NCBI RefSeq assembly: GCF_049389645.1
Contig: NZ_CP186540.1
Location: 1,054,001 to 1,118,000, forward strand
DNA from: Alkalibacterium sp049389645
GTDB taxonomy: Bacteria; Bacillota; Bacilli; Lactobacillales; Carnobacteriaceae_A
Direction: 5' to 3'
Length of the DNA: 64,000 bases
In this document: positions 45,074-53,293 of the stretch, piece after piece
Layout: every line of letters begins with the position of its first letter
Numbering within the stretch: position 1 is the stretch's first letter
The notes under the pieces: generated by a model
Databases searched by the model: none
Seen by the model: the letters and a program-made list of their open reading frames with translations, nothing else
Told to the model about the DNA's origin: nothing
Made by a program: the position numbers and the translations under genes

Positions 45074-45505
45074 ATGGATGTAAATTTAACGTCTTATTTG
45101 ATGTTAGATGGAAATGCGAAAGAAGCAATTTCATTCTATTCAGATGTTTTTGAAGCAAAAGTTGAAAGTATGGAACTTTATAAGGACTGGCCGCAAGAGT
45201 TTGAAGAAAATATCCCGGAAGGTTATGAAGACAAGGTTATTCACGCACATTTAACTCTTGGATCATCAGAACTGTTGCTTGCAGATATCTTTCCAGGTCA
45301 ACCGTATACTCCCGGTTCAGTGATTACGCTTATGCTTGATGTGAAAAAGGTTTCCGATGCAGAAATACTCTTCGAAAAATTATCAAGCAACGGTGATATC
45401 ATCATTCCTTTGAGTGAAACGAGTTTCAGTCCTGCTTATGCCCAAGTCAAAGACAAATTTGGAATCGAGTGGCAGATCGTGACAGATTTTCCTGAGATGA
45501 ATTGA
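45074..45505 (+). CDS. VOC-superfamily protein, PhnB-like
   Basis: 143 residues from the ATG at 45074 after AAAGGGTG; an upstream in-frame extension has no family counterpart. LMLDGNAKEAISFYSDVFEAKVE and PAYAQVKDKFGIEWQIVTDF are typical of the PhnB/3-demethylubiquinone-methyltransferase-like VOC proteins often found in lactic acid bacteria. The metal ligands of active glyoxalases are not clearly conserved, and its activity is unknown. It ends at a strong terminator. Confidence 0.82.
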   Translation: MDVNLTSYLMLDGNAKEAISFYSDVFEAKVESMELYKDWPQEFEENIPEGYEDKVIHAHLTLGSSELLLADIFPGQPYTPGSVITLMLDVKKVSDAEILFEKLSSNGDIIIPLSETSFSPAYAQVKDKFGIEWQIVTDFPEMN

Positions 45506-45537
45506 TGCAAGAACACGTCCCTTTAATACTATAGAAA

Positions 45538-45580
45538 AAAGAGTTATCGTTGATGTAACCAACGATAACTCTTTCTATTT
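45538..45580. terminator. Terminator of the VOC gene
   Basis: Perfect 14-bp stem AAAGAGTTATCGTT around a 9-nt loop. Confidence 0.85.
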
Positions 45581-45674
45581 GATCTGTTCAATTTCACGAT
45601 ATTTAGAAGGATTGCTGAACTGACCAGTCTCTGATGATGATAAGATATAAATCGGGGACTGCAATAGAGTCCTC

Positions 45675-46175
45675 TCAAATGAAGGTAACAAAGGAATCAT
45701 GCCATATTTCCTCATAGAAACGCACGGTTTGATCCCCGGTCATCCAGGCATTGTCCCAGGCAGAATGAATTTCCTTTTGCATCTGAACATTATAGCCCAA
45801 ACCATGCGCAAATTTCACGGTCGAATCCACACAGTACTGTGTTTCCACTCCGCATATTTCGATTTTCTGTGCATCCAGCTTTTCCAAAACTTCTTTCAAA
45901 TCGGTTTGATAGAATGAGTTGGGATGACTTTTTTCAATAAAGTATTCTGAATGACTTTTATTCAATTCGGGAATGATTTCCCATTTTTGCGTTCCTTTTT
46001 CTAAATAGTCATCCGTATGCTGAATAAATATGATCGGTTTTTCTTCCGAAGCATAGTCGGTGATCCTTTCATTAATTCTTTCAATCAAATAATCCAAGTT
46101 GCCTATCGACTGGTCCTTGTAGTGACAAACGCCATTTTGCATATCAATGATAATGAGTACATCAGCAGTTGCCAT
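45675..46175 (-). CDS. Isochorismatase-family cysteine hydrolase
   Basis: 166 residues. The catalytic triad is visible as Asp in LIIIDMQNGV (about residue 10), Lys in FIEKSHPNSF (about 84) and Cys in CGVETQYCVDS (about 117). Such enzymes hydrolyse amides or vinyl ethers (nicotinamide, isochorismate and others); the closest annotated relatives are unspecific isochorismatase-like hydrolases. An AGGAGG site precedes the ATG. Single gene. Confidence 0.88.
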   Translation of the reverse strand: MATADVLIIIDMQNGVCHYKDQSIGNLDYLIERINERITDYASEEKPIIFIQHTDDYLEKGTQKWEIIPELNKSHSEYFIEKSHPNSFYQTDLKEVLEKLDAQKIEICGVETQYCVDSTVKFAHGLGYNVQMQKEIHSAWDNAWMTGDQTVRFYEEIWHDSFVTFI

Positions 46176-46367
46176 AACTACGTCCTCCTTTATCTATTCA
46201 GTTTGTTCCTATACAAGGTGATATTCACACTCAAATTGTACACTGTAACTCGATGGTGAACAACTGATAACTCCGGGATTAAAGTAAATCATCATTCTGC
46301 GTCTTTATCTAAACATAAAATTCAGTTAAACTATATAAATACAAAAAAACTAAGGAGAATAATACAT

Positions 46368-46781
46368 ATGTTTAAAGAATTTAAAACGTTTATCATGCGC
46401 GGCAATGTAATGGAGTTAGCCGTTGGTATTGCGATGGGGGCTGCATTCACTGCCATTGTCAATTCGTTTGTTGAGAATATCATTACACCTATTATCGTGG
46501 CTGTATCAGGAAATGCAAAAGTTGAAGACTTAGCCGTTCAAATCGGCGACGCAACTTTAACATATGGCTTATTTTTACAAGCTGTTATCGATTTTTTGAT
46601 TATTGCACTCGTCTTGTTTATGATAATCAAGTTTATCAATAAATTAGTACGAAAAAAAGAAGCAGTACCAGAGACAGAAGTTGCAGCACCTACTGTAGAA
46701 TTTTACTTGGAAGAAATTCGTGATCTATTAGCAAAACAGTCAAATGACACAACAAAAGATTCAAGTATAACGTCAGAATAG
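46368..46781 (+). CDS. mscL: Large-conductance mechanosensitive channel
   Basis: 137 residues. The N-terminal amphipathic helix and first membrane segment (FKTFIMRGNVMELAVGIAMG) and the second (LFLQAVIDFLIIALVLFMIIKF) have the MscL pattern, as does the C-terminal helix LEEIRDLLAKQ. It forms a pentameric pore that releases solutes on hypo-osmotic shock, in line with a salt-tolerant lifestyle. AAGGAG precedes the ATG. Single gene with its own terminator. Confidence 0.95.
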   Translation: MFKEFKTFIMRGNVMELAVGIAMGAAFTAIVNSFVENIITPIIVAVSGNAKVEDLAVQIGDATLTYGLFLQAVIDFLIIALVLFMIIKFINKLVRKKEAVPETEVAAPTVEFYLEEIRDLLAKQSNDTTKDSSITSE

Positions 46782-46839
46782 TTAATGACATCTGATTATT
46801 CTTTTAGAAATAAATCAAATTCGAGTCACTCTTGATATG

Positions 46840-46882
46840 AAACCTATCACTCCAATCATTTATGGAGTGATAGGTTTTTACA
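46840..46882 (+). terminator. Terminator of mscL
   Basis: AAACCTATCACTCC with its complement around a 10-nt loop, then TTTT. The 52-bp array starts 26 bp later. Confidence 0.85.
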
Positions 46883-46907
46883 TTGAAAAAGAGCAATCAG
46901 AAAAAAA

Positions 46908-47364
46908 GCGTTCCCTTCACCTCGCACTTCCTCTTGCGAAGGGCACGCTTTGACCGATTCCGTGCCCTTCACCTCGGACTTCCTCTTGCGGAGGGCACGC
47001 TTTGACCGATTCCGTTCCCTTCACCCCGTAATTCCTCCTGCGAAGGGCACGCTTTGACCGATTCCGTTCCCTTCACCCCGGACTTCCTCCTGCGAAGGGC
47101 ACGCTTTGACCGATTGTGTGCCCTTCACCTCGTATTTCCTCCTACGAAGGGCACGCTTTGACCGATTGTGTGCCCTTCACCTCGTACTTCCTCTTGCGAA
47201 GGGCACGCTTTGACCGATTGTGTGCCCTTCACCTCGTACTTCCTCCTGCGAAGGGCACGCTTTGACCGATTCCGTTCCCTTCACACAATACTTACTCTTC
47301 CGAAGGGCACGCTTTGACCGATTGTGTGCCTTTCACCTCGTATTTCCTCTTATGAAGGGCATAC
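46908..47364. repeat. 52-bp-period hairpin array, locus 3 (9 units)
   Basis: Cores start at 46938, 46990, 47042, 47094, 47146, 47198, 47250, 47302 and 47354, always 52 bp apart. The core is GAAGGGCACGC in most; 46990 has GGAGGGCACGC and the last unit has decayed to GAAGGGCATAC. Left arms are CCGTTCCCTTC, CCGTGCCCTTC or TGTGTGCCCTTC-like. The 19-nt loops read ACCTCGTACTTCCTCTTGC with small changes. The linker TTTGACCGATT is shared with locus 1. Length is 8x52+41. It lies between mscL and the DUF554 gene, both on the plus strand. Confidence 0.9.
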
Positions 47365-47415
47365 AATTGATTCATCAACAAGGTTCGTTATCCGTTTTAG
47401 ATCTTTTAAGGTGTT

Positions 47416-47438
47416 GAAACTGACTTGAAGTCAGTTTC
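47416..47438. repeat. Hairpin GAAACTGACT, related to one at 8.4 kb
   Basis: GAAACTGACT-TGA-AGTCAGTTTC, followed by TTCTACTCTT. Its arms and flanks resemble 8443-8474, and it too directly follows a repeat array. Confidence 0.55.
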
Positions 47439-47555
47439 TTCTACTCTTAATGGTATATTTCTCATAAAATTGCTTGTATTTTTATTTGTATAAGCACAGT
47501 ATCCCAATTATAATAGAGAGACGCATACTACTTTTGCAACTAAAGGAGCACGGTT

Positions 47556-48239
47556 ATGTTTTTTGGAGTTATTATAAATACAGTGGCTATTTTTGTGGGG
47601 AGTATTATCGGATTATTTGTTAATAAAGGTATTCCTGTACATATAGAAAATGCTTTGATGAAAGCACTCGCGCTCTGTGCCATCTACATCGGTGTCACAG
47701 GTCTTTCTACTGGAGAAAATACGATTTATATTATTCTCTCTATGGTCATCGGTGTGACGATTGGTGAGATCATTAATTTAGATAAAAAAATAATCCACAT
47801 GGGCAATATACTCGAAAGTCGTTTTCCCGCTAAAAACGGTTCGGCCTCCTTATCAAAAGGGTTTGTGATGAGTAGCTTGATCATGGCCGTGGGAGCCATG
47901 TCGATTGTCGGACCTTTAGAAAGTGGTCTCGTCGGCACTCACACGATTTTACTAACGAAGTCAGTGATGGACGGACTTACCAGTCTTATTCTTGCTTCAA
48001 GTATGGGTATCGGCGTTTTCTTCTCGGGATTTTTGGTTTTTATCTATCAAGGCGCGATCACATTATTTGCCAGTGGACTAGATTCTGTTTTAACTGATCC
48101 CATGATAAACGACATCAATGCTATCGGATCACTTCTTATTTTAGCTTTAGGCTTTAATCTGCTGGAAGCAACCAAAATAAAAGTAATGAATTTTGTCCCC
48201 GCTATTTTTATCCCGCTTCTATTTTTCATGTTTTATTAA
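47556..48239 (+). CDS. DUF554-family membrane protein
   Basis: 227 residues with six or seven membrane segments, starting FFGVIINTVAIFVGSIIGLF and containing GAMSIVGPLESGLVGTHTILLTKSVMDGLTSLI (in two halves), which is the strongly conserved core of the DUF554/YqgA/YdfK family. The family's function is not established. AAAGGAG precedes the ATG. It ends in a bidirectional terminator shared with the convergent PhnD-like gene. Confidence 0.85.
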   Translation: MFFGVIINTVAIFVGSIIGLFVNKGIPVHIENALMKALALCAIYIGVTGLSTGENTIYIILSMVIGVTIGEIINLDKKIIHMGNILESRFPAKNGSASLSKGFVMSSLIMAVGAMSIVGPLESGLVGTHTILLTKSVMDGLTSLILASSMGIGVFFSGFLVFIYQGAITLFASGLDSVLTDPMINDINAIGSLLILALGFNLLEATKIKVMNFVPAIFIPLLFFMFY

Positions 48240-48311
48240 AAAAACTGTTAGTTAAAGTTCTGCTTTGTCCAAATCACTTTGGTCAGCATGCTTAAACTAA
48301 CAGTTTTTTTA
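48238..48311. terminator. Bidirectional terminator between convergent genes
   Basis: AAAACTGTTAGTTAAAG pairs with CTTAAACTAACAGTTTT around ~33 nt, with A- and T-runs outside. An inner pair, CCAAA-TCAC-TTTGG, adds to it. Confidence 0.75.
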
Positions 48312-49211
48312 TTCTATCGAATCTTTAAATTCACGGTATACATCTCGAACGATATCGTAATCTTCTGATTCGGCCGGTGAAAAGCCTTCCCAATTATAGA
48401 CATCTTCCAAAACTTCTAACATTTCCTCATTATCATTAATGGCTAGAAACGCTGCTTGGATATCTTCTTTAACTTCTTCTGGAAGCTCACTTCTAACTGA
48501 TACTGTTGCGTTGGGTATTTTATCGGTCATCCCAATTACTCTAATTTGTTCATTGATATCCGGAATTTCTTCTTCAAGTCGAACGCGTGCATCGTCAAAT
48601 GTGGTGGCAAAATCTGCCTGGCCATCCAGCAAAGCAAGTATGGCTCTATCGTGAGCACCCACCTCGACCATCATGAAGTGATCATCTAAATCTTCGACAC
48701 CCATATCCATCATTTGCTGCGCTGGAAAGAGAAAGCCGGATGTCGAGGAGTAGTCTGTAAACGCCCAGACCAGGCCTTCTGTTTCAACTAAATCTTCGAT
48801 GTTCTGAATGTCCGAGTCTGCCGGAACATTATATTGGGCAGCATAGGTATCTGATCCATCTCGAACCGCGTTCAGTAATACTTCAGCCTTCGCACGTTCC
48901 TCAGCTTGCACGAAAGCAAAAGGAGGTAAAAAGGCCATATCGACATGCTGGTTGCGCATGGCTTCAATTAAGCCCGTATAGTCAGTCAGCACTTGACTCG
49001 TAACTGGAATGCCTAATTCTTCGGATAAGTAATCTTCAAAAGGTTTTGCCGTTTCAGCCATGTTTTCCACATCTGCGGAAGGAAAGAAACCTAAAACGAG
49101 TTCATCAATGTCGCCTTTACTCGTTTCATCCATTTCAGCATCATCAGTATTGCATGCCACTAAGAAAAACGTCGCAAGCAGGGCAATAATCATTCCATTT
49201 ATTTTTTTCAT
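48309..49211 (-). CDS. PhnD-like substrate-binding lipoprotein
   Basis: 300 residues from the ATG at 49211. The lipobox TFFLVAC places the lipid cysteine near residue 18. The mature protein is a phosphate/phosphite/phosphonate-type binding protein (PhnD family): LVLGFFPSADVENMAETAKP near the start, TDYTGLIEAMRNQHVDMAFLPP, and the serine/threonine-rich TDYSSTSGFLFPAQQM loop that binds the anion. No permease or ATPase gene is adjacent, so it is an orphan. It is about 8 kb from the pst operon, but no Pho box was seen upstream. Confidence 0.85.
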   Translation of the reverse strand: MKKINGMIIALLATFFLVACNTDDAEMDETSKGDIDELVLGFFPSADVENMAETAKPFEDYLSEELGIPVTSQVLTDYTGLIEAMRNQHVDMAFLPPFAFVQAEERAKAEVLLNAVRDGSDTYAAQYNVPADSDIQNIEDLVETEGLVWAFTDYSSTSGFLFPAQQMMDMGVEDLDDHFMMVEVGAHDRAILALLDGQADFATTFDDARVRLEEEIPDINEQIRVIGMTDKIPNATVSVRSELPEEVKEDIQAAFLAINDNEEMLEVLEDVYNWEGFSPAESEDYDIVRDVYREFKDSIE

Positions 49212-49340
49212 ATTCCACAACCTCTTCATCTCTTTTAATCTATGCGTGATTTCCTTATTTTGCACTAGTTCGTGAAAACCGTCAATACTTTTCCAAAAAA
49301 TCAATTCCAGTTCAAAAACTCACTACTTTATCTGTAACAG

Positions 49341-49386
49341 AAAAAAGTTTACAAGATAGAATAAACACATTCTACCTTGTAAACTG
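49341..49386 (-). terminator. Terminator of the zinc-starvation operon
   Basis: On the minus strand CAGTTTACAAGGTAGAAT pairs with ATTCTATCTTGTAAACT around GTGTTT, then TTTTTTC. It lies 28 bp after the rpmG stop. Confidence 0.85.
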
Positions 49387-49413
49387 ATTGGTTCCATAAG
49401 TATCTTTTTCCTG

Positions 49414-49563
49414 TTATTTGGTTTCTCTAAACAAGGCTTTTCGTCTTAATTTTTGAGAATATTTTTTCAGTTCTAATCGCTCAGGATCATTGCGTGTATT
49501 TTTACTTGTTAAATAGAGACGTTCACCAGTTTCTACGCATTCCAATGTGACATTTTTTCTCAT
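49414..49563 (-). CDS. rpmG: Ribosomal protein L33, zinc-free paralogue
   Basis: 49 residues: MRKNVTLECVETGERLYLTS continuing NTRNDPERLELKKYSQKL and ending RRKALFRETK. The pattern is bL33, but the zinc-binding C-x-x-C pairs are missing: only one cysteine remains, with VETG and YSQK where C-x-x-C pairs would be. Zinc-free L33 proteins replace the zinc form when zinc is scarce. Its start overlaps the stop of the small gene upstream (TAAGATG). It is the last gene of the operon. Confidence 0.9.
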   Translation of the reverse strand: MRKNVTLECVETGERLYLTSKNTRNDPERLELKKYSQKLRRKALFRETK

Positions 49564-49564
49564 C

Positions 49565-49687
49565 TTATCTTACTCCTCGTTTCAATTTTTTTAGTTGTTT
49601 GATAACTCTAAGGCCTCGTCGTGCTGTTTTTTTATTTGGACTCTTCATTATACGCCGAGCCGTAGACACATCTGTTTTTTCAGCCAT
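49565..49687 (-). CDS. Small basic protein (putative metal-homeostasis type), 40 aa
   Basis: 40 residues: MAEKTDVSTARRIMKSPNKK followed by TARRGLRVIKQLKKLKRGVR. GGGGGAG lies 9 nt before the ATG at 49687; a further ATG two codons upstream is too close to it. It is Lys/Arg-rich and has no cysteine. From memory it resembles the short proteins of enterococci and relatives labelled putative metal homeostasis protein; a ribosome-associated role would equally suit its charge and company. It is coupled to rpmG and lies downstream of the COG0523 GTPase in the zinc operon. Confidence 0.65.
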   Translation of the reverse strand: MAEKTDVSTARRIMKSPNKKTARRGLRVIKQLKKLKRGVR

Positions 49688-49808
49688 ATTCATTCACTCC
49701 CCCAATGTAGTCAGTATCCTTGTTCACTTCGATCGCTTTTCCATGTCACATCTAGGTTCCAAGGTTCAGTTGTACAACCTATTTTATTTATATAAGGTTT
49801 AAGTCAGG

Positions 49809-50876
49809 CTACGAATCCATACCGAGTTCTTCCATCATATCTTTGGTCAAGACACATCTCTCGAAAGACTTCTTCATTTCTTCCAATGGTAAGTCTTTTC
49901 CTATAAAGACGAGTACTGATTCCCGTTCTCTCTCTCCCCAAGGCTCTCCACGCTCAGCTTTAAAGGCCATGTTTACTCCTTGATAGATGATCTGATTGGC
50001 ATCACCATAAAGATGTATTATGCCTTTATACCTTAAAAGGTCCATTCCATAAGTCATGATCAATTCATCCATCCACATGTCGATCAGCGTAGGATGAATC
50101 GGCTCCTTAGCTTTTAAAGACAACGTCACGATGCCTTCTGTATGGTTGGGTTGATGGTCATGTGCGTCGTGGTCGTGATGATGGTGCTCATCATGTTGGT
50201 GTTCATGACCGCCTCCGTCTTCTTCTAATTCCAGGCTGTCATCTTTTTCTGTTCTCTGTTCCTCAAACAGCTTTAATCCCAACACATCGTTTACTGCTAT
50301 TTCTTCCAGATTCAATCTATCGATATCTGCAAAAGGATTTATTGAACGCAGTTTTTGCTTCAATAAGTGGAGCATTTGACTGTTTACCTGTTCTCCTTTT
50401 GTTAATAATAATTTATCGGCAAAGGCAATCTGATCGATCGACTCTTCATAATGAGCCATTTGATACAATGCGTTTGAAGCATCCACTAAAGTTAACACAG
50501 AATCGATTTCAAAGTGAGCTTGCAAGAAAGGCGTGCGCATAAATGTCTGAGCGATTGGCCCTGGGGCTGCTAAACCGGTGGTTTCAATGACGATTCGATC
50601 GATCGATACCGATTGCTTTTCTCTTATATTATATATCGTGCGCAGCATATCCGATAAATCCGTACGTAAAGTACAGCACAGGCAGCCGTTATTCATTTGA
50701 TAAACTTCTTCTTCTACATTCACAACGAGATTGTGATCGACTCCTACGTCACCGTATTCATTCACAATGACTGCAACCTTTTCATCATAAGGTTGATGCA
50801 GGAGCTCGTTGATCAAGGTTGTTTTTCCGGCTCCTAAAAAGCCTGTAATGATTGTTACGGGTATTTTCTGACTCAT
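49809..50876 (-). CDS. COG0523 (CobW/YciC/ZagA-like) zinc metallochaperone GTPase
   Basis: 355 residues. P-loop GFLGAGKTT (near residue 12), NEYGDVGVD, the zinc motif GCLCC (near 64) and the base-recognition-like LLTKGE. A long His-rich stretch (about 222-245, HEHQHDEHHHHDHDAHDH) precedes the CobW C-terminal domain, which has MWMDELIMTYGMDLLRYKG. These GTPases hand zinc to client enzymes under starvation. Upstream is a zinc-free S14 gene and a Zur box, so the ZagA/YciC-type role in zinc is better supported than a cobalamin role. Confidence 0.9.
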   Translation of the reverse strand: MSQKIPVTIITGFLGAGKTTLINELLHQPYDEKVAVIVNEYGDVGVDHNLVVNVEEEVYQMNNGCLCCTLRTDLSDMLRTIYNIREKQSVSIDRIVIETTGLAAPGPIAQTFMRTPFLQAHFEIDSVLTLVDASNALYQMAHYEESIDQIAFADKLLLTKGEQVNSQMLHLLKQKLRSINPFADIDRLNLEEIAVNDVLGLKLFEEQRTEKDDSLELEEDGGGHEHQHDEHHHHDHDAHDHQPNHTEGIVTLSLKAKEPIHPTLIDMWMDELIMTYGMDLLRYKGIIHLYGDANQIIYQGVNMAFKAERGEPWGERERESVLVFIGKDLPLEEMKKSFERCVLTKDMMEELGMDS

Positions 50877-50920
50877 TATAACGACTCCTTTTCCTGATTA
50901 TGCTCTATTGCCGATCAGAT

Positions 50921-51190
50921 TTACCAGCTCGCTTTTTTTACACCAGGAATTTTACCCTCATGTGCCAATTTACGGAAGTTTATACGGGACATACCAAACT
51001 TACGCATATAGCCTCTAGGTCTGCCATCAATTTTGTCGCGATTTTGTAAACGCGTAGGTGATGCATCTCTCGGCAATTTTGCCAATGCTTCATAATCCTC
51101 TTGTTCTTTTAATTCACTACGTAATTCAGCATATTTTTCTACAGTTCTTTCCTGACGTTTCGATTTTTCGATTTTACTCTTCTTAGCCAA
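50921..51190 (-). CDS. rpsN: Ribosomal protein S14, zinc-free paralogue
   Basis: 89 residues from a TTG start at 51190 with GGAG 8 nt upstream, giving the normal MAKKSKIEKSKRQER beginning. The ~89-residue length, the absence of C-x-x-C pairs and the end RINFRKLAHEGKIPGVKKASW identify the long, zinc-independent type, which in B. subtilis replaces the zinc form under Zur control. It is 44 bp upstream of the GTPase in the same operon. Confidence 0.92.
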   Translation of the reverse strand: MAKKSKIEKSKRQERTVEKYAELRSELKEQEDYEALAKLPRDASPTRLQNRDKIDGRPRGYMRKFGMSRINFRKLAHEGKIPGVKKASW

Positions 51191-51243
51191 AAGCCACACT
51201 CCTTCTATTTTTTGAAAAACAGTAACAAATTCCCTGTCAATTA

Positions 51244-51416
51244 TTATTTATCCAGCACTTTTTTCCCATTGTAATAACCACCTATTGTGATATGTGACGC
51301 ATACGGTATTCACCCGAAGAGGCATCAAGTGAAAGTCCTCCCGGAGTGTTCAATCCTTTGTGAGTGCGTCTTTTTCTCTTCGTTGCTTTCGACGTTCTTC
51401 TTTTAGGTACCGCTGT
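51244..51416 (-). pseudogene. rpmF: Dead zinc-free ribosomal protein L32 paralogue
   Basis: Minus-strand translation gives AVPKRRTSKATKRKRRTHKG, LNTPGGLSLDASSGEYRM and, after a frame change, SHITIGGYYNGKKVLDK and a stop at 51244. This is bL32 of the cysteine-less type. Two defects are visible: the expected ATG is missing two bases (ATAACAGCGGTACC instead of ATAACATGGCGG...), and two extra bases (CG) after EYRM shift the frame and expose an early TAG. It lies between the Zur box and rpsN, so it was the operon's first gene. Confidence 0.75.
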
Positions 51417-51443
51417 TATAATTGCTCATTCGTATCACGTTCC

Positions 51444-51464
51444 AAATCGTAATGATTACGTTTT
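51444..51464. promoter_or_regulatory. Zur box
   Basis: AAATCGTAATGATTACGTTTT closely matches the Gram-positive Zur operator (AAATCGTAAT-N-ATTACGATTT). It lies just upstream of the dead rpmF and the zinc-free S14 gene and predicts derepression of the whole operon when zinc is low. Confidence 0.85.
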
Positions 51465-51617
51465 GTAATCTTACTACATATATTTTATAAATTCAAGTGA
51501 CAAATCATAAATTTTTATTTACTTGAAATCACCCAATTCTTCGTTCGACAAATTCTCTGACCCCTAAGCATTTTTTTGCAGCTCTCCGCCTCTTTTTTCA
51601 GTTTATTCAAGAAACAC

Positions 51618-51651
51618 AAAAAAGTATCAGCATTTGGCTGATACTTTTTTA
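51618..51651 (-). terminator. Terminator of mvaS
   Basis: AAAAAAGTATCAGC with its complement around ATTTG. A ~100-bp empty stretch separates it from the gene. Confidence 0.8.
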
Positions 51652-51756
51652 AATTTTAAGTAGATTCTCTTACGTACATAAACCAATTTCACTAAAAAAG
51701 ATGTTTCGGTCACTCGTTTAACCGACTCACATTGCCCAGATTCAACTTGTTCATTG

Positions 51757-52926
51757 TTACTTGACTGCGTATTTTCTCAGGTTATCTTGAATCGCTGCTA
51801 AATATGCTTTTCCTTCAACTATCTGTTCGGTATTCATTTCAATATTTGAGCCGTCTTTGGGTAAGGCCTTTTCTAATAATTCTTCATACTCATCCATAGT
51901 CAATTCACGACGTGTATTTAATAGTGCTTCATTTTTTCCTTTGTTTACATAGTTTTTATAATCAGGTTGAACGACGCCACTGAAGAATTCTCCGACTGCG
52001 CCTGAGCCATAACTGTACAGACCGATGCGTGATTCTTGTTTTAATTCCGGTGCTTGTTCAAGCAAGGACAACAGACTGAGATAGAGCGAACCCGTATAGA
52101 CGTTCCCTAACTGTTTATTGTAGATGATACTGTTCTGATAATGACTCATCAGACGTTCTGCATCTTCTTTGCTGGCTTCTGCTGTCAAAGTTAGAAGCGC
52201 TTTTTTAGCCATCTTCGTATACGGCAAGTGGAAACACACCGCTTCAAAGTCTTTTAAATCGCGCTGCGTTCTTTCTTTATATACGCCCCAAACATCTTTG
52301 AGAAAAGAAAGATAGGATTCATTCGAATATTTGCCATCGACAATTGCATAATCTGAATACAGAGGTCGCCAGAAATCCGAAATGTTTTTAGTTAAAGCTG
52401 CACTATCGTTATCTAAGGTTAATATGCGTGGATTACTTGAAAGAACCATCGCCACAGCTCCTGCACCTTGCGTCGGTTCTCCGGCTGTATTTAAACCATA
52501 TTTAGCAATATCCGCACCTATTACTAATGCTTTACTGTCCGGATTCAAAGCAATATGACCCATAGCCATTTGCAATCCAGCCGTCGCACCGTAACACGCT
52601 TGTTTAAGCTCGAAGGAACGGGCATTTTTTTGTATGCCTGCTAAATGGTGGACCCATACTGCTCCAGATTTCGAATGGTCGACACCAGACTCTGTTCCAA
52701 ATAAAACCAAATCGATTTTTGCTCTGTCTTCATCATCTAATATGGCTAACGCCGCATTCGCCCCCATACTTACAGCATCTTCATGAAGAGGCGCGACCGC
52801 CATTTTTTCTTGTCCAATACCTATCGTATATTTTGCTGGATCGACACCTCTAAGTTCAGCTAATTTTTCCATATCTATATATTGATCAGGTGCGTAAAAA
52901 CCTATTTTGTCTATCCCGATATTCAA
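51757..52926 (-). CDS. mvaS: Hydroxymethylglutaryl-CoA synthase
   Basis: 389 residues. The catalytic cysteine is in FELKQACYGATAGLQMA (about residue 111), the general base Glu in FGTESGVDHSKSG (near 79) and the His in EAVCFHLPYTKMAKK (near 233). It condenses acetyl-CoA with acetoacetyl-CoA in the mevalonate pathway, supplying HMG-CoA for MvaA. Monocistronic, facing the zinc operon in the same direction but separated by a terminator. Confidence 0.95.
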   Translation of the reverse strand: MNIGIDKIGFYAPDQYIDMEKLAELRGVDPAKYTIGIGQEKMAVAPLHEDAVSMGANAALAILDDEDRAKIDLVLFGTESGVDHSKSGAVWVHHLAGIQKNARSFELKQACYGATAGLQMAMGHIALNPDSKALVIGADIAKYGLNTAGEPTQGAGAVAMVLSSNPRILTLDNDSAALTKNISDFWRPLYSDYAIVDGKYSNESYLSFLKDVWGVYKERTQRDLKDFEAVCFHLPYTKMAKKALLTLTAEASKEDAERLMSHYQNSIIYNKQLGNVYTGSLYLSLLSLLEQAPELKQESRIGLYSYGSGAVGEFFSGVVQPDYKNYVNKGKNEALLNTRRELTMDEYEELLEKALPKDGSNIEMNTEQIVEGKAYLAAIQDNLRKYAVK

Positions 52927-53049
52927 TCGCTTATCCTCCCAATCATCGTTCTCACTATTTATCTCTACTACAGTATAGACAAACTTCTTTAAAATTTATT
53001 AAAGAATTCGAACTTTGTATCAATTAAACTGAATCATTCTCTCTTTTAT

Positions 53050-53277
53050 TTAAAAATATAGATCACACTTGCTGCAATAGGGTTCGGACGTCCTCTTCAC
53101 TTTCTTTGAGCAGTTCGGACAAGTTACATAGTCATCTTCTTCTTTTCCCAACACCTTGAACCCCTGTGCAACAACTTTACTACCCAACAGCAGTAATCTT
53201 ATCTGGAATTTATACGATAAAAACAATAATAAGGCGCTTAAAAAAAGGCCCACAAAAATCATCTTTTCACGCTCCAT
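53050..53277 (-). CDS. Small membrane protein with a zinc ribbon
   Basis: 75 residues. One N-terminal membrane segment (MIFVGLFLSALLLFLSYKF) is followed by a short linker and a C-terminal CPNCSKKVKRTSEPYCSKCDLYF four-cysteine zinc ribbon. No family function is recognised. It lies 16 bp downstream of the oxidoreductase gene on the same strand, so the two may be co-transcribed. Confidence 0.6.
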   Translation of the reverse strand: MEREKMIFVGLFLSALLLFLSYKFQIRLLLLGSKVVAQGFKVLGKEEDDYVTCPNCSKKVKRTSEPYCSKCDLYF

Positions 53278-53293
53278 TCAAAGATTCAGTCAG

